DNA of 64,000 bases from JARRPM01 sp963765545 (GTDB lineage Bacteria > Pseudomonadota > Gammaproteobacteria > Pseudomonadales > Halieaceae). This document shows positions 9,175-18,111 of this stretch, piece by piece. The stretch spans positions 434,001-498,000 of the forward strand of contig CAVXWW010000009.1 in assembly GCA_963765545.1 (NCBI GenBank), given 5' to 3'. The notes under the pieces were generated by a model, which worked only from the letters and a program-made list of their open reading frames with translations, made no database searches and was not told the origin of the DNA. A program made the position numbers and the translations under genes. Position 1 is the stretch's first letter. Every line of letters begins with the position of its first letter.

Positions 9175-9930
9175 ATGCCTGAATTGATTAACCATGTTAC
9201 TGCGCTGACTGTCCCGCTGGCCGGGGTATTCGCTGTAGTAGGGTGTGACGGTACCGGTAAAACCACTTTGACACGTGATTTGCAGAACTGCCTGCGTGGC
9301 AAGGGCTTGACCGAGCGGCGCTACCTCGGGCTGGTTTCTGGTGAGATGGGCGACAAAATCAAGGGTCTGCCTTTTATCGGGGTCAGGCTGGAGAATCATC
9401 TTCATAAAAAGGCCAATCGGGCACTGGATATGGAGAAAAAGCTCCCCGGTACCGGGACCGCACTTATCATGTATATGCTATCACTGTGGCGAGCGTCATT
9501 GATGCTGCGGGTGATTCGGCTGTCACGACGCCAGGTAAAAGTCATCACCGACCGCTATCCCCAGGTAGAGATCCCGGGCTTTCATTACGACGGGCCTGGC
9601 CTGACGGTCAGCCGGACAAACAACTGGCTGGTGCGCAAACTGGCGGCACGGGAGCAGAAGCTTTACGAGTGGATGGCAGACCAAAAGCCGGCCCTGGTTA
9701 TACGCCTGAAGATTAATGCCGAGGTCGCACACGCCCGCAAACCCGACCATGACCTGGCTGAGCTGCGCGATAAAATAGTGATGATGGACCGCCTGCACTT
9801 CAACGGCGCCCAGGTTCTCGAAATTGACGCCACCATGCCCTATCCCCAAATGCTGGAAGCTGCACTGGAGGCCATTAATCAGGCGCCTCAGGGGGCTACC
9901 GGCACGGTTTGTGAGCCTTCCCCGGGCTGA
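9175..9930 (+). CDS. P-loop (thymidylate-kinase-like) kinase, paralog C
   Basis: Third paralog, 251 residues. It has VVGCDGTGKTT at residues 21-31, then VKVITDRYPQ, FHYDGPGL, AHARKPDHD and FNGAQVLEIDA. It sits 79 bases after paralog B in the same direction, consistent with tandem duplication. All three keep the P-loop and the DR(F/Y)PQ motif, so all are probably active. They end convergently with the flippase gene. The family is commonly annotated as nucleoside/nucleotide or dTMP-like kinase. Retention of three copies suggests different acceptors, which cannot be told from sequence. Confidence 0.8.
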   Translation: MPELINHVTALTVPLAGVFAVVGCDGTGKTTLTRDLQNCLRGKGLTERRYLGLVSGEMGDKIKGLPFIGVRLENHLHKKANRALDMEKKLPGTGTALIMYMLSLWRASLMLRVIRLSRRQVKVITDRYPQVEIPGFHYDGPGLTVSRTNNWLVRKLAAREQKLYEWMADQKPALVIRLKINAEVAHARKPDHDLAELRDKIVMMDRLHFNGAQVLEIDATMPYPQMLEAALEAINQAPQGATGTVCEPSPG

Positions 9931-9951
9931 AACCGGGTCACTCGTTTTATA

Positions 9952-11274
9952 TCAGGTGGCACTGCCCTGTATCTTCTTGCGGATGAGAAGGGTCATGGCG
10001 AGAGGCGGCAGTGCCGCGGCCACGCAGGCAGCCACGCCACTACCTATCAACCCCATCTCCAGTGTGCCCACAACAAATAGCGCCAGATAAACCACTGCGG
10101 ACAATGCATACAGGCGCAGCACCTTGCCTGCATGGCCAATAGCATAAGCGGCAGAGCGCAGGGACGAGGCCATTAGGTCAAACGTCGAGGCCAGCAGCAG
10201 CAGGGTGAGCAACGGCGCAGCGGCGACAAATTCCTCACCCAGAAACGCACCCAGCAAAAACTCGCCAAAAAAGTGCCCCGCAACGACGAAAAATAGACCC
10301 AGGCCGCCGGCGAGCAGGGCGGTGTTGTATACGATCGCCTTGAAATCGGCGTTGCCCTGGTTCCAGTTCCTGGTCAGGTCGGGAAAAACCACCTGCCGAA
10401 TCATGCCTGCTGGCGCGGACAGCAGGGTGGAAAACTGTCTCGCCAGGCGCAGGAGGCCGGCGTCGGCAGGTCCCAGCAGGGCACCCGCCAGCATGATGGA
10501 ACCGTGCTTGGGGATCAGGTCGACGTTCGATTGCCAGTAAGTGATCCACAGGAAACGGCGCAAACCCAAAAACTCGGCCATTTTAGCTTCGCGGGGGTTT
10601 TCATCCTCCGGTGGGGTGGCGAACCGTTTGTGGAACTCACGTCGGCCACACCAGCCCAGGTAGAGTTCCTCGACAGCAAATGCGAAGGCGTATATTCCCA
10701 CGTACACAGCCATTGGGCTTTGCAGCCACGAGGCAAGCAGTATGCCAGCCAGGCGGATGCTGGGACCGATAGTCTCTTTCCAGCCCAGAATGTCAAACCT
10801 GTCAAACAGGCGCAGAATGCCAATAGCAGTGCGGTTACCGGTGGTCAGTAATACCAGGCTGTAAGCGGTGAGCATTACCACGTGATCCGGATCCATACCG
10901 AGCAGTGGGCCGACCAGTGGCGCCAGGCACAATGCAGATAAGGTGGCAGCGATGCTGGTGAACCGGTCCAGGCGCCAACAAACGCTGGTCAATCGTCTTA
11001 ATGTGCGGGAATCGTCGGCGTCCAGTGCGGGCACGCCCCAACGAACGATTGCCAGAAACTGTTTCACATTGAGCAGACCGCGTGCGAGCACGGCATAGGT
11101 GTGAATTAACACCACCAGGCCAAACTCGACCGGCCCCAGGGCCCGCGCCATCAAGGCAGTGGCAACCAGCAACAGAATGGCAGCGATACCGCGCCCGCGA
11201 AGCAGGAAGCCGAGGTTGCCCAGTATTTTGCGCATGGGCGTCTGCGCCTTTTGTTCGCCCCCGGATTCGCTCAC
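9952..11274 (-). CDS. Wzx-like polysaccharide/lipid-linked oligosaccharide flippase
   Basis: A 440-residue polytopic membrane protein with about 12-14 hydrophobic segments and the MOP-superfamily start (LGNLGFLLRGRGIAAILLLVATALMARALGPVEFG pattern). It would move undecaprenyl-linked glycan units across the inner membrane. The start is GTG 11274, 57 bases after the end of the frameshifted lptA-like gene, so the two may be co-transcribed. Together with the kinases and lptFG it defines an envelope glycan region, although no glycosyltransferase or Wzy is in the window. Confidence 0.85.
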   Translation of the reverse strand: MSESGGEQKAQTPMRKILGNLGFLLRGRGIAAILLLVATALMARALGPVEFGLVVLIHTYAVLARGLLNVKQFLAIVRWGVPALDADDSRTLRRLTSVCWRLDRFTSIAATLSALCLAPLVGPLLGMDPDHVVMLTAYSLVLLTTGNRTAIGILRLFDRFDILGWKETIGPSIRLAGILLASWLQSPMAVYVGIYAFAFAVEELYLGWCGRREFHKRFATPPEDENPREAKMAEFLGLRRFLWITYWQSNVDLIPKHGSIMLAGALLGPADAGLLRLARQFSTLLSAPAGMIRQVVFPDLTRNWNQGNADFKAIVYNTALLAGGLGLFFVVAGHFFGEFLLGAFLGEEFVAAAPLLTLLLLASTFDLMASSLRSAAYAIGHAGKVLRLYALSAVVYLALFVVGTLEMGLIGSGVAACVAAALPPLAMTLLIRKKIQGSAT

Positions 11275-11331
11275 ACCCGACTTCCCATTTTGTTATTCAC
11301 ATTGCTCGCCAGGCGCTCCTAGCGGCTGTCT

Positions 11332-11882
11332 TTATTCATCATCCGGGTTGAATTGAATATTGATGCCACCCTCTCCACTGGCAGAATAACGGTCCGTCTC
11401 TACATCGTACTCAATTACTTGACTGGCCAGCGTGCTGTCTTTGCGAACCAGGCTTGCAGCGCCGCGCATTATCAGTTTGTCAGTGGCTCGAAAGTATTCA
11501 ACAAGATCTGCCTCGCCGTCGACCTTGTCCTTTGCTCATCAGGCTCATCAGGCTCATCAGGCTCATCAGGGTTCTCGTCCTCGTTGCGTAAGAACGACAC
11601 TCTCGCGGGGCCGCCCTCTACGACTACCCGGTCTGGATTGTCCAGTTTTCCGTATACCACAGCCCTGTCTCCCGCCATACTCCAGTCGGGCGCATGTAGT
11701 TCAAACTCCCCGCTAAAGTGAATAACATCGGGTTCGTCGCCTTCCCAGCCCCGTTGCGCTGTTATCGTGATGGTGTCGTCAGAGTTGAAATCAAGAGGGT
11801 CGGCGGACCCGGGTTGTATGCCGCCAAGGAACACTGCAAGGAGAAAGGCTGAACGCCCTCTGATGGGTAATCCTGTGCGCAT
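11332..11882 (-). pseudogene. lptA: lptA-like LPS-transport periplasmic protein gene with one-base frameshift
   Basis: From ATG 11882 the frame encodes a signal peptide (about residues 8-27) and an OstA/LptA-like domain (DDTITITAQRG, FSGEFELHAPDWSMAGDRAVVYGKLDNPDRVVVEGGPARV pattern), then DEP repeats, and stops at 11472. The missing C-terminal half is intact in another frame: KDKVDGEADLVEYFRATDK, then LIMRGAASLVRKDSTL and SQVIEYDVETDRY, ending at 11332. One added base in the A3 run at 11531-11533 would restore a single protein of about 183 residues. It may be a genuine mutation or a sequencing error. It is divergent from lptFG, which supports a role in LPS transport. Confidence 0.8.
11536..11572 (-). 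repeat. Four tandem 9-bp units encoding (Pro-Asp-Glu) in the lptA-like gene
   Basis: Four exact copies of CCTGATGAG lie just upstream of the frameshift. They add an acidic proline-rich linker in the middle of the LptA fold, where most LptA proteins have none. The unit is related to the 9-bp repeats at the end of the DUF5666 gene (56842-57039). Confidence 0.85.
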
Positions 11883-12032
11883 GTATCCCTTCGGTGTTCG
11901 ATATGCCGACCTTCGGAGAATACGCCGCAGGCAGGCTAAGTCAATGCACATCATCAGGACGCTACTCGAAAGCATGGAAGTGGCATACAATTGGCCGTCG
12001 CGGACGAATGTCAACAAGGGAAACTTGCCGGC

Positions 12033-13133
12033 TTGATTATTGACAAATATCTGATGCGCCAGGTCGCAATGCCATTTTTCTCGGTTTCGACCGTGCTACT
12101 GATTATTTTCATAGGCTATTCGCTCTCCAGGTTTTTGCATAAGGCAGATGCCGGTTTACTCAATACCGGTGAAGTTGCGCTGCTTACACTGCTGAAAACA
12201 CTGATAGCGCTAGAGGTATTGCTGCCCATAGGCCTGTTTTTTGGTTTGATGCTGGCGCTTGGAAAACTGCACAACGACTCCGAGATTGTAGCTATGCAAG
12301 CCAGCGGCATCGGCGAATCGCGTATGATTCGCGCGGTCGCATCGCTGGCTATTCCTCTGGCCATTGTTATTGCCTGCCTGTCTATTTACGCCCGCCCATG
12401 GGCATTTTCCCAAACTTACGAAATGCTGGCCATAGCTGAGGCATCTTCGGATATTGACCGTGTAAAGCCGGGTCAGTTCTATCTGACGAATACACCCGCC
12501 GAGAGCGAGGAACAAGGCGAGGACAAAACTCGCGCGATATTTATAGAAAACATTTCTGCCGACCAGGCCCTTGAGCGCGTCTTTATACGCACCCGAACCG
12601 GGGATGAGCTGCAAATCATATCCTCCCGGACGGGGCTTCTGGTGGAGCAGCCCGGATCTGACTATCAGGCGCTGGAGTTGGACAACGCCCGAATTTTCAA
12701 GCGTGTAGATGACGGGCCTGATCTGTTTGTGCAAATCAAACACTTCACCATGAGGGTGTCCAATACGGAGCCCGAACCGCCGGAATATAAGTCGAAATCG
12801 GTTGCGACTGCCAACCTGGCTTACTCCACGAATCCCAAAGACAGGTCGGAGTACCAGTGGCGCCTGTCAAACCCGATGACTACCCTGCTGCTTGCCATGC
12901 TCGCGATTCCACTTAGTCGCAGTAGGCCGCGCCACGGACGATACGCCAAGCTGTTGCTTGCGTTTGTTATCTATGCCGCGTATTACAACCTGATCGGGAT
13001 AAGCCGCACCTGGGTGGAGCAACAGGCGGCAACGAGCATTTGGTGGGCACCGTCCCTGCTGGCTCTGCTGGTAGTTCTTTTGTATTTGCCGTGGCATTCG
13101 CTGCGCTACAAATTGCTAGACAGCGAAAGATGA
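12033..13133 (+). CDS. lptF: LPS export ABC transporter permease LptF
   Basis: Inner-membrane permease of the LptB2FG machine, which extracts LPS and hands it to the LptC/A bridge. It has N-terminal TM helices (AMPFFSVSTVLLIIFIGYSLSRFL region) with the LptF/G-type segment SEIVAMQASGIGESRM. A periplasmic jellyroll domain follows (about residues 120-260), then three C-terminal TM helices with MLAIPLSRSRPRHGRY. TTG 12033 is preferred because the product then starts at the conserved membrane entry (LIIDKYLMRQV, 366 residues). TTG 11991 is an alternative. The stop overlaps lptG by 4 bases. Confidence 0.92.
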   Translation: MIIDKYLMRQVAMPFFSVSTVLLIIFIGYSLSRFLHKADAGLLNTGEVALLTLLKTLIALEVLLPIGLFFGLMLALGKLHNDSEIVAMQASGIGESRMIRAVASLAIPLAIVIACLSIYARPWAFSQTYEMLAIAEASSDIDRVKPGQFYLTNTPAESEEQGEDKTRAIFIENISADQALERVFIRTRTGDELQIISSRTGLLVEQPGSDYQALELDNARIFKRVDDGPDLFVQIKHFTMRVSNTEPEPPEYKSKSVATANLAYSTNPKDRSEYQWRLSNPMTTLLLAMLAIPLSRSRPRHGRYAKLLLAFVIYAAYYNLIGISRTWVEQQAATSIWWAPSLLALLVVLLYLPWHSLRYKLLDSER

Positions 13134-14221
13134 ACATACTAGACCGCTACATCAGCAGCAATTTTGTTGGGGGCTGTATTCCGGTACTGCTGCTGTTGCT
13201 ATCCTTGTTCAGTTTTCTCGCCCTGTCAGAAGAGCTTGAAGATGTTGGGGATGGTAGCTATGAGTTGGTTGACGCACTGTTGGTCGTTGTTTACAGCCTG
13301 CCGGCGCTGGTCGTCAATTTGCTGCCGGTAACCGTATTGCTGGGCGGACTGTTGGGGTTGGGAGCGCTGGCGAACAATCTTGAGTTGACCTCGATGCGAG
13401 CCGCCGCCATATCGACACTGCGAATCTCCGTTCCCATTATCAAGGTATCGCTGGCACTTATAGCCGCTGTACTCCTGCTACAGAATCTGGTTATTCCAAT
13501 GGCGGAGTTCAATGCAGCTCAACTCAGGGGTAAAACCCTCGTAGAGGTTGATCAGGTTGATGTTGAAGGAGACTCCGGGAGCGAAACTATCAAGGAGTTC
13601 TGGACTCGCAACGCGGGGCAGTTTATTCGCTTTGATCATGTTCTGCCTGACCGCAGCCTTGCAGGCGTGGAAATATATCAGTTTGATGAATACGGCGTCC
13701 TCGAGAGAATGCTGCAGACGCCAAAAGCAGAGCTCTTGCAGGACAACACCTGGTTGCTGCGCCGGGTGCATGACACGGCGCTACAGAAAGAACACTCGAA
13801 AACAGAACTTAAAGACAGCCTGCTGTGGCAGGCATTGCTCAGTGAAGATCAGACCCGCACCCTGATAACCCCCGCGAGCTCACTTTCCCCGGCGGACCTG
13901 TGGAGGTCTATCGGGCGATTGGAAGAAAACAATATGAACTCTGACTCGCAAAGAGTCATTTTCTGGACCCAGATGAGTATTCCCGTCGGGATACTGGGTA
14001 TGGCTCTGATGGCGCTGCCATTTTTGCTGGGATCGGTACGCAGTGTGCCGGTTGCACAGCGCATCGCATTGGGTGGCTTAGTGGGAATCAGCTACTACCT
14101 GATACAGCAGATCAGCGGCCATGTGGCAGGCATTATGCAATGGAATGTCGTGTTGACGGTTCTCTCGCCAGGGCTACTTCTGCTGGGTATCGCGATCATT
14201 CTGCTAAAGCGATCCAGCTAG
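13130..14221 (+). CDS. lptG: LPS export ABC transporter permease LptG
   Basis: Second permease of LptB2FG, 363 residues. It begins MNILDRYISSNFVGGCIPVL and carries the LptG-type TM1-3 block with LTSMRAAAISTLRI. A periplasmic beta-jellyroll domain follows (about residues 130-250), and three C-terminal helices end in GIAIILLKRSS. ATG 13130 lies inside the lptF stop (ATGA), indicating coupled translation. LptB and LptC are not nearby. Whether this is the essential housekeeping pair or a second set cannot be decided from the window. Confidence 0.92.
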   Translation: MNILDRYISSNFVGGCIPVLLLLLSLFSFLALSEELEDVGDGSYELVDALLVVVYSLPALVVNLLPVTVLLGGLLGLGALANNLELTSMRAAAISTLRISVPIIKVSLALIAAVLLLQNLVIPMAEFNAAQLRGKTLVEVDQVDVEGDSGSETIKEFWTRNAGQFIRFDHVLPDRSLAGVEIYQFDEYGVLERMLQTPKAELLQDNTWLLRRVHDTALQKEHSKTELKDSLLWQALLSEDQTRTLITPASSLSPADLWRSIGRLEENNMNSDSQRVIFWTQMSIPVGILGMALMALPFLLGSVRSVPVAQRIALGGLVGISYYLIQQISGHVAGIMQWNVVLTVLSPGLLLLGIAIILLKRSS

Positions 14222-14373
14222 TAACCTGAGTGCAGGGCACACCGCAGCATTTGTGCGAAGCAGAGTCTTACCGGTCAATTCACTGTGCCAACAGCAACGT
14301 GGTTCCGTTGCGTGGACAGCCGGTAATGTGCAGGCGATTCATGCTTGTACAGGATTTATGATTGTCGACGGGA

Positions 14374-14592
14374 TTACCAGCTAATTTCGATCTCTATACT
14401 GGATTCGTCACTCTCTATTTCCACTTCGAGTTCGACGGTCACCTCATCAGGCACCTTGACATGTACCTTGATGCCATTTTGTATCAAATCGACCGCGTTC
14501 TGGCGAGCGAGCGCATCGGCGAGCTGGTGCAGCAATTTGGCCGCATCCTCTCTTCCCATCCTTTGCTTTTCCTTAATCTCCAACAGATCCAT
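14374..14592 (-). CDS. amphi-Trp domain protein
   Basis: A small acidic cytoplasmic protein of 72 residues matching the amphi-Trp domain: MDLLEIKEKQRMGREDAAK, then a helix (LLHQLADALARQNAV), then alternating beta strands (VHVKVPDEVTVELEVEIE) and a terminal Trp. The start is ATG 14592, supported by AGGAG seven bases upstream; the frame extends further but without coding character. The family's biochemical role is unknown. It stands alone between lptG and the CNNM-like gene, on the opposite strand to both. Confidence 0.85.
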   Translation of the reverse strand: MDLLEIKEKQRMGREDAAKLLHQLADALARQNAVDLIQNGIKVHVKVPDEVTVELEVEIESDESSIEIEISW

Positions 14593-14805
14593 AACCGTCT
14601 CCTGCTCCAAATTCCTGGGATATACCCGAAGGCTTTGCCCCCAGGCCGGGAACATTGTAGCGCACAGTGTCGAACTTGCTAGATAGCATCGAAGTGACAT
14701 ATTGATACTGGCGAGTTTAGTCATTGGGCAAAATTGTGACTGGCTGCTCGCTACCGCTTCCGTATACTAGTGGCGAATGAACTCTTTTGGCGGCCTGTTG
14801 TCCCT

Positions 14806-15843
14806 ATGACGCTTCTTATTATCTACCTGATCATCGCGATTGGTGTGTCCTTTTTGTGCTCCATTCTTGAAGCGGTACTGCTGTCGGTAACACCCGCATT
14901 TATAGAAAGCCAGTTGGAGCCCAAGCCCAGGCGTGGCAAGGTATTGAAAAATGTTAAGGAGGACCTGGATAAATCGATCTCCAGCATTCTCATACTCAAC
15001 ACCTTTGCTCATACGATGGGCGCGGCAGGCGTCGGCGCACAGGCCGCCAAGGTATTCGGGGCGCGTTGGGAGACGTTGATAGCAGTGTTACTGACTCTGG
15101 CGATACTCTATCTGTCAGAGATCATTCCCAAGACGCTGGGCGCAACCTTCTGGAAACAACTTGCGCTGCCGGCCGCCCAGATCATCCAGTGGCTGGTGCG
15201 GCTGCTCTATCCCCTGGTGTGGTTGTCCGCTCGCCTGAGCGCGCTGTTCGGAACGGGGGGACATACCTCGTCTATCAATCGAGAAGAGCTGGCCGCCCTG
15301 GCGAAGCTGGGTGCCCGACATGGGTCGCTGGGCTCGCAGGAAGGCCAGTTGCTGGAAAATATCCTGAAGCTACGTGAGATTCGCACAGCAGAAATCCTCA
15401 CGCCGCGCACAGTTGTCAGCGCGTTGGACGCCAGTCTCTCAGTAGGCGAAGCCTGGGCTCTGATGAGCGAAGTAAGGTTTACCCGGCTCCCCGTATATGA
15501 AAAAAACCTGGATACAATCGTTGGACTGGTGTTGCGGCCGAGTATTCTCGAAGCACTGCTTGAAGACCATGGCGACAAAGCGTTGACCGATTACATGATT
15601 CCAATGAATCGTGTGTCTGGGAAACTGCGCGTACCCATGCTGCTGGACCTGTTTATCCGGCGTCGGGAGCACATGTTTCTGGTGGAAGATGAGTACGGGC
15701 AGACCGCCGGCATTGTCACCTTGGAAGATGCTGTGGAAACATTACTGGGCCGCGAGATCATGGATGAGAGCGATACCGTTGCCGACATGCAGGAGTTGGC
15801 GCGAGCCAAATACCGCGATCGCTTGCGCGACATCAAAGAATAG
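14806..15843 (+). CDS. CNNM/CorC-family (DUF21 + CBS) membrane protein
   Basis: A 345-residue protein with a DUF21/CNNM transmembrane domain (about residues 1-150: MTLLIIYLIIAIGVSFLCS..., SEIIPKTLGATFWK) and a tandem CBS pair. The CBS part includes LREIRTAEILTPRTVVSALD, FTRLPVYEKNLDTIVGLV and the closing EYGQTAGIVTLEDAVETLLG. The family is linked to Mg2+/divalent cation efflux and was once called hemolysin-like. The typical C-terminal CorC_HlyC domain is absent. ATG 14806 is preferred over GTG 14770 because the former begins directly at the first TM helix. Confidence 0.88.
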   Translation: MTLLIIYLIIAIGVSFLCSILEAVLLSVTPAFIESQLEPKPRRGKVLKNVKEDLDKSISSILILNTFAHTMGAAGVGAQAAKVFGARWETLIAVLLTLAILYLSEIIPKTLGATFWKQLALPAAQIIQWLVRLLYPLVWLSARLSALFGTGGHTSSINREELAALAKLGARHGSLGSQEGQLLENILKLREIRTAEILTPRTVVSALDASLSVGEAWALMSEVRFTRLPVYEKNLDTIVGLVLRPSILEALLEDHGDKALTDYMIPMNRVSGKLRVPMLLDLFIRRREHMFLVEDEYGQTAGIVTLEDAVETLLGREIMDESDTVADMQELARAKYRDRLRDIKE

Positions 15844-16160
15844 AGGGTTGCCTCACGGTTGTTAACAGCCGATATTCCAGTCTTCAGGCGGTTTGCTGCC
15901 TCCAAAGTTTCCTGCGCCAGTTTACGCTGGCGCGGCTCTCGAACCACTGGCTCAAGAACCTCCCGCGTTGAGGTTGAGAATGCGAACGCCATGGTGTGCC
16001 ACCTCCCGGCTTTTGGGGATTGTACTCAAGCAGCCCATCATGGTGTGAGTTTATTTGGGGGCACAATAAGTTCTATTCTGGCCACCGGGCCTGGCGAGGG
16101 TGATCGCTGGTATTTTCACCTGTCCATTTGCCACCGACTGGCCAGGCCCTCAAGATCGCG
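15844..16160. other. Intergenic region without a convincing gene
   Basis: About 317 bases between convergent genes. It contains a 7-bp GC-rich hairpin (GCGCCAG / CTGGCGC, 15914-15933) with no T tract. Open frames here lack coding character. Confidence 0.6.
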
Positions 16161-17147
16161 CTAAATTAACCAATCTACCAGGTTCTCAATAAGGGCCGCT
16201 CCCGCCCACGTTAACGGTGGAATAATCATGTAGAAGAGCAACCTGGTTACATTGCTGCCATCAAACGGCCAGGTGGAAACCTGTACAATTTCCCGCCTGT
16301 AGGTAAGCAATGGTGCGACTTCTTCCAACACTTTAGGTTCGGGAAAATAACCGTCTGCGAATCCGAGGCTAGTATCGATACGTTCATTGAGGCTTGCCAG
16401 TTGATGCTCTTTCATCCGCACCAAACGCCTGTGAACTGGCCATACAGGCACAATAAACATTGCCAACAAAGGTACCAGGGTAGCGATGGCACCTGGCAGG
16501 ATCTCAACCAGATTCATACCACTTTCGATGCCTATCAGGGGAAACAGAGCCAGCGCGCCAATAACGGCCAGGCTGGCGCTGATAGACACCCGTGCAAAGG
16601 GCAACAATTTGCGAGTATTGAGGAGCGTCATCTGTACGTGGTAAGCACCGAGGCGAGCAAAGATAACCGCCTGCTGAATCAACATATAGATGACAGTACT
16701 CATTATTATCCAGACCATGAGCGCGCCGACAGTACTCACAAACCCCGACCGATCGGCAAGAGCGTCGGTAAGCGTCGCAAGGGCAGACCCGCGAATAAAG
16801 CTCATATGGATCAATCCCAACAAGGCGCCGGCACCAATTTGCAGCGCAATAATGCGCAGACTGGTCGAATCAAGTCTTGCATAGACTTTAGAGAAAGCCG
16901 GGTCGTCCAGGTTCAACGAGGGCCGCAGTTCAAGCAGTGCCTCTTGGGACTTGGCGGTGATGTAGCTGAAAATAGGAATGATGTAGGCAATGATAAGGCT
17001 GTAAAAGAGCACTGGCGTGGTGCTCTCTATATTGTCTGAATGGCCCACATAGAAAACAGGCAAGAGTATGAAAAGCAGCAAAATGCCTGTCAGCAAACGT
17101 CCGTATGGCCATGGCAAAATCAGTCCTAGTAGCCAGTTTCTATGCAT
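16161..17147 (-). CDS. Integral membrane protein of unknown function
   Basis: A 328-residue protein not recognised as a named family. It shows two hydrophobic helices near the N-terminus (LLTGILLLFILLPVFYVGH; FYSLIIAYIIPIFSYI), then four more between about residues 95 and 235 and one at the C-terminus (LLFYMIIPPLTWAGAALIENLV). A charged cytoplasmic-type segment (HRRLVRMKEHQLASLNERID, then FPEPKVLEEVAPLL) lies before the last helix. ATG 17147 has no strong Shine-Dalgarno. It is isolated from neighbours by more than 300 bases on each side. Confidence 0.7.
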   Translation of the reverse strand: MHRNWLLGLILPWPYGRLLTGILLLFILLPVFYVGHSDNIESTTPVLFYSLIIAYIIPIFSYITAKSQEALLELRPSLNLDDPAFSKVYARLDSTSLRIIALQIGAGALLGLIHMSFIRGSALATLTDALADRSGFVSTVGALMVWIIMSTVIYMLIQQAVIFARLGAYHVQMTLLNTRKLLPFARVSISASLAVIGALALFPLIGIESGMNLVEILPGAIATLVPLLAMFIVPVWPVHRRLVRMKEHQLASLNERIDTSLGFADGYFPEPKVLEEVAPLLTYRREIVQVSTWPFDGSNVTRLLFYMIIPPLTWAGAALIENLVDWLI

Positions 17148-17474
17148 TGGTTGACGGCAGCCTCCAGGCGGGTTGCGTTGACGCTACGAGGAGCATTCAG
17201 TTGTGCCAAGTCTAACGCAGGTGCGAGGGCAGGCCCACTTATGGTTCCTGAATCCAGGCTGACCCCCCATTTCGTAGCTTGTTTAGGAATCGAGTTCTTC
17301 GGTACCCTCTGGGCGTTTATCTGTCGCCTTGAGGGCTTGGCCTGGCAAAACCCGAAGAATACCGGTAGTGCCTTGGTCTTATATCACCCGTCGTCAAATG
17401 TTGATGCAACCGCGTCTCAGTGATACGTTCTGCACTCGGGCATAGTCAATAGTGAACACAGTCAGGAGAATACG
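17148..17474. other. Intergenic region between divergent genes
   Basis: About 327 bases that must carry promoters for the unknown membrane protein (leftward) and the copper-storage-like gene (rightward). No gene, RNA or repeat was recognised. Confidence 0.6.
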
Positions 17475-17954
17475 ATGGAACGCAGGGATTTTGTAAAAAC
17501 GGGGCTTGCTGGAGCAGCAGTTGGCCTTATGAGTGCCTCCATGGCGAGCGCCCAGGACCAGTCTCATGCTCATCATACAGGCAAGGCAGTAGTCATGCCC
17601 GTAGCGAGCGACGAATTGAAGAAAGTCGCCGAAACGGCCTATGACTGTGAGAGGACTGCAACCGCCTGCATTGCCGAGTGTAACCGGGTGCTGGCTACCG
17701 GCGAGGGTTCCATGGCCGAGTGCCAGGAGGCCGTGCTCAGCATGGTTTCCGTGTGTGGAGCCACTGCGGCTAACGCCACTATGCACCTCGCCCCGGAGAA
17801 ACTGCTCAGGCAGCTTGTCGAGGCCTGTGCCAGCTATTGCGATTACTGTGCAGATGCCTGCGAGCCGCATGCAGAGCACTACGCCGAGTGCAAGAACTGC
17901 ATGGAAAGCTGTAGGGAATGCTCAAAAGCCTGTAAGGCATACTTGAAGGCCTGA
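17475..17954 (+). CDS. Tat-exported Cys-rich four-helix copper-storage-like protein (Csp1-like)
   Basis: A 159-residue protein. It starts with a twin-arginine signal (MERRDFVKTGLAGAA, cleavage near ASA-QD) and a His-containing mature N-terminus (HAHH). A helical bundle with 14 cysteines follows, many spaced CxxxC or CxxC (CERTATAC, CASYCDYC, CKNCMESCRECSKAC). This matches the DUF326/Csp family, in which Cys line a four-helix core and hold many Cu(I) ions. The Tat signal matches Csp1 (exported) rather than cytosolic Csp3. Likely role is periplasmic copper storage or detoxification. AGGAG precedes the ATG. Confidence 0.88.
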   Translation: MERRDFVKTGLAGAAVGLMSASMASAQDQSHAHHTGKAVVMPVASDELKKVAETAYDCERTATACIAECNRVLATGEGSMAECQEAVLSMVSVCGATAANATMHLAPEKLLRQLVEACASYCDYCADACEPHAEHYAECKNCMESCRECSKACKAYLKA

Positions 17955-18111
17955 AAGCCGATCGCGGGAATGAATTGTCTGGGATTAAAGCAGGTGCCCA
18001 GCTGAGACTCAATTTGCAAGTGCAGCAACATGTCAGCACCAAGTCACTGAATATTCGCTAAACTGTCGTCCCGACGACTATTGATAACAACAGGTTTCGC
18101 GGTATTCGATT

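Noticed and set aside
15914..15933. Hairpin as terminator after the CNNM-like gene
   Set aside because: No T tract on either strand; kept only as a note in the intergenic entry.
15859..16164. 101-codon plus-strand frame between the CNNM-like and unknown membrane genes
   Set aside because: No family, composition of noncoding sequence, no ribosome site.
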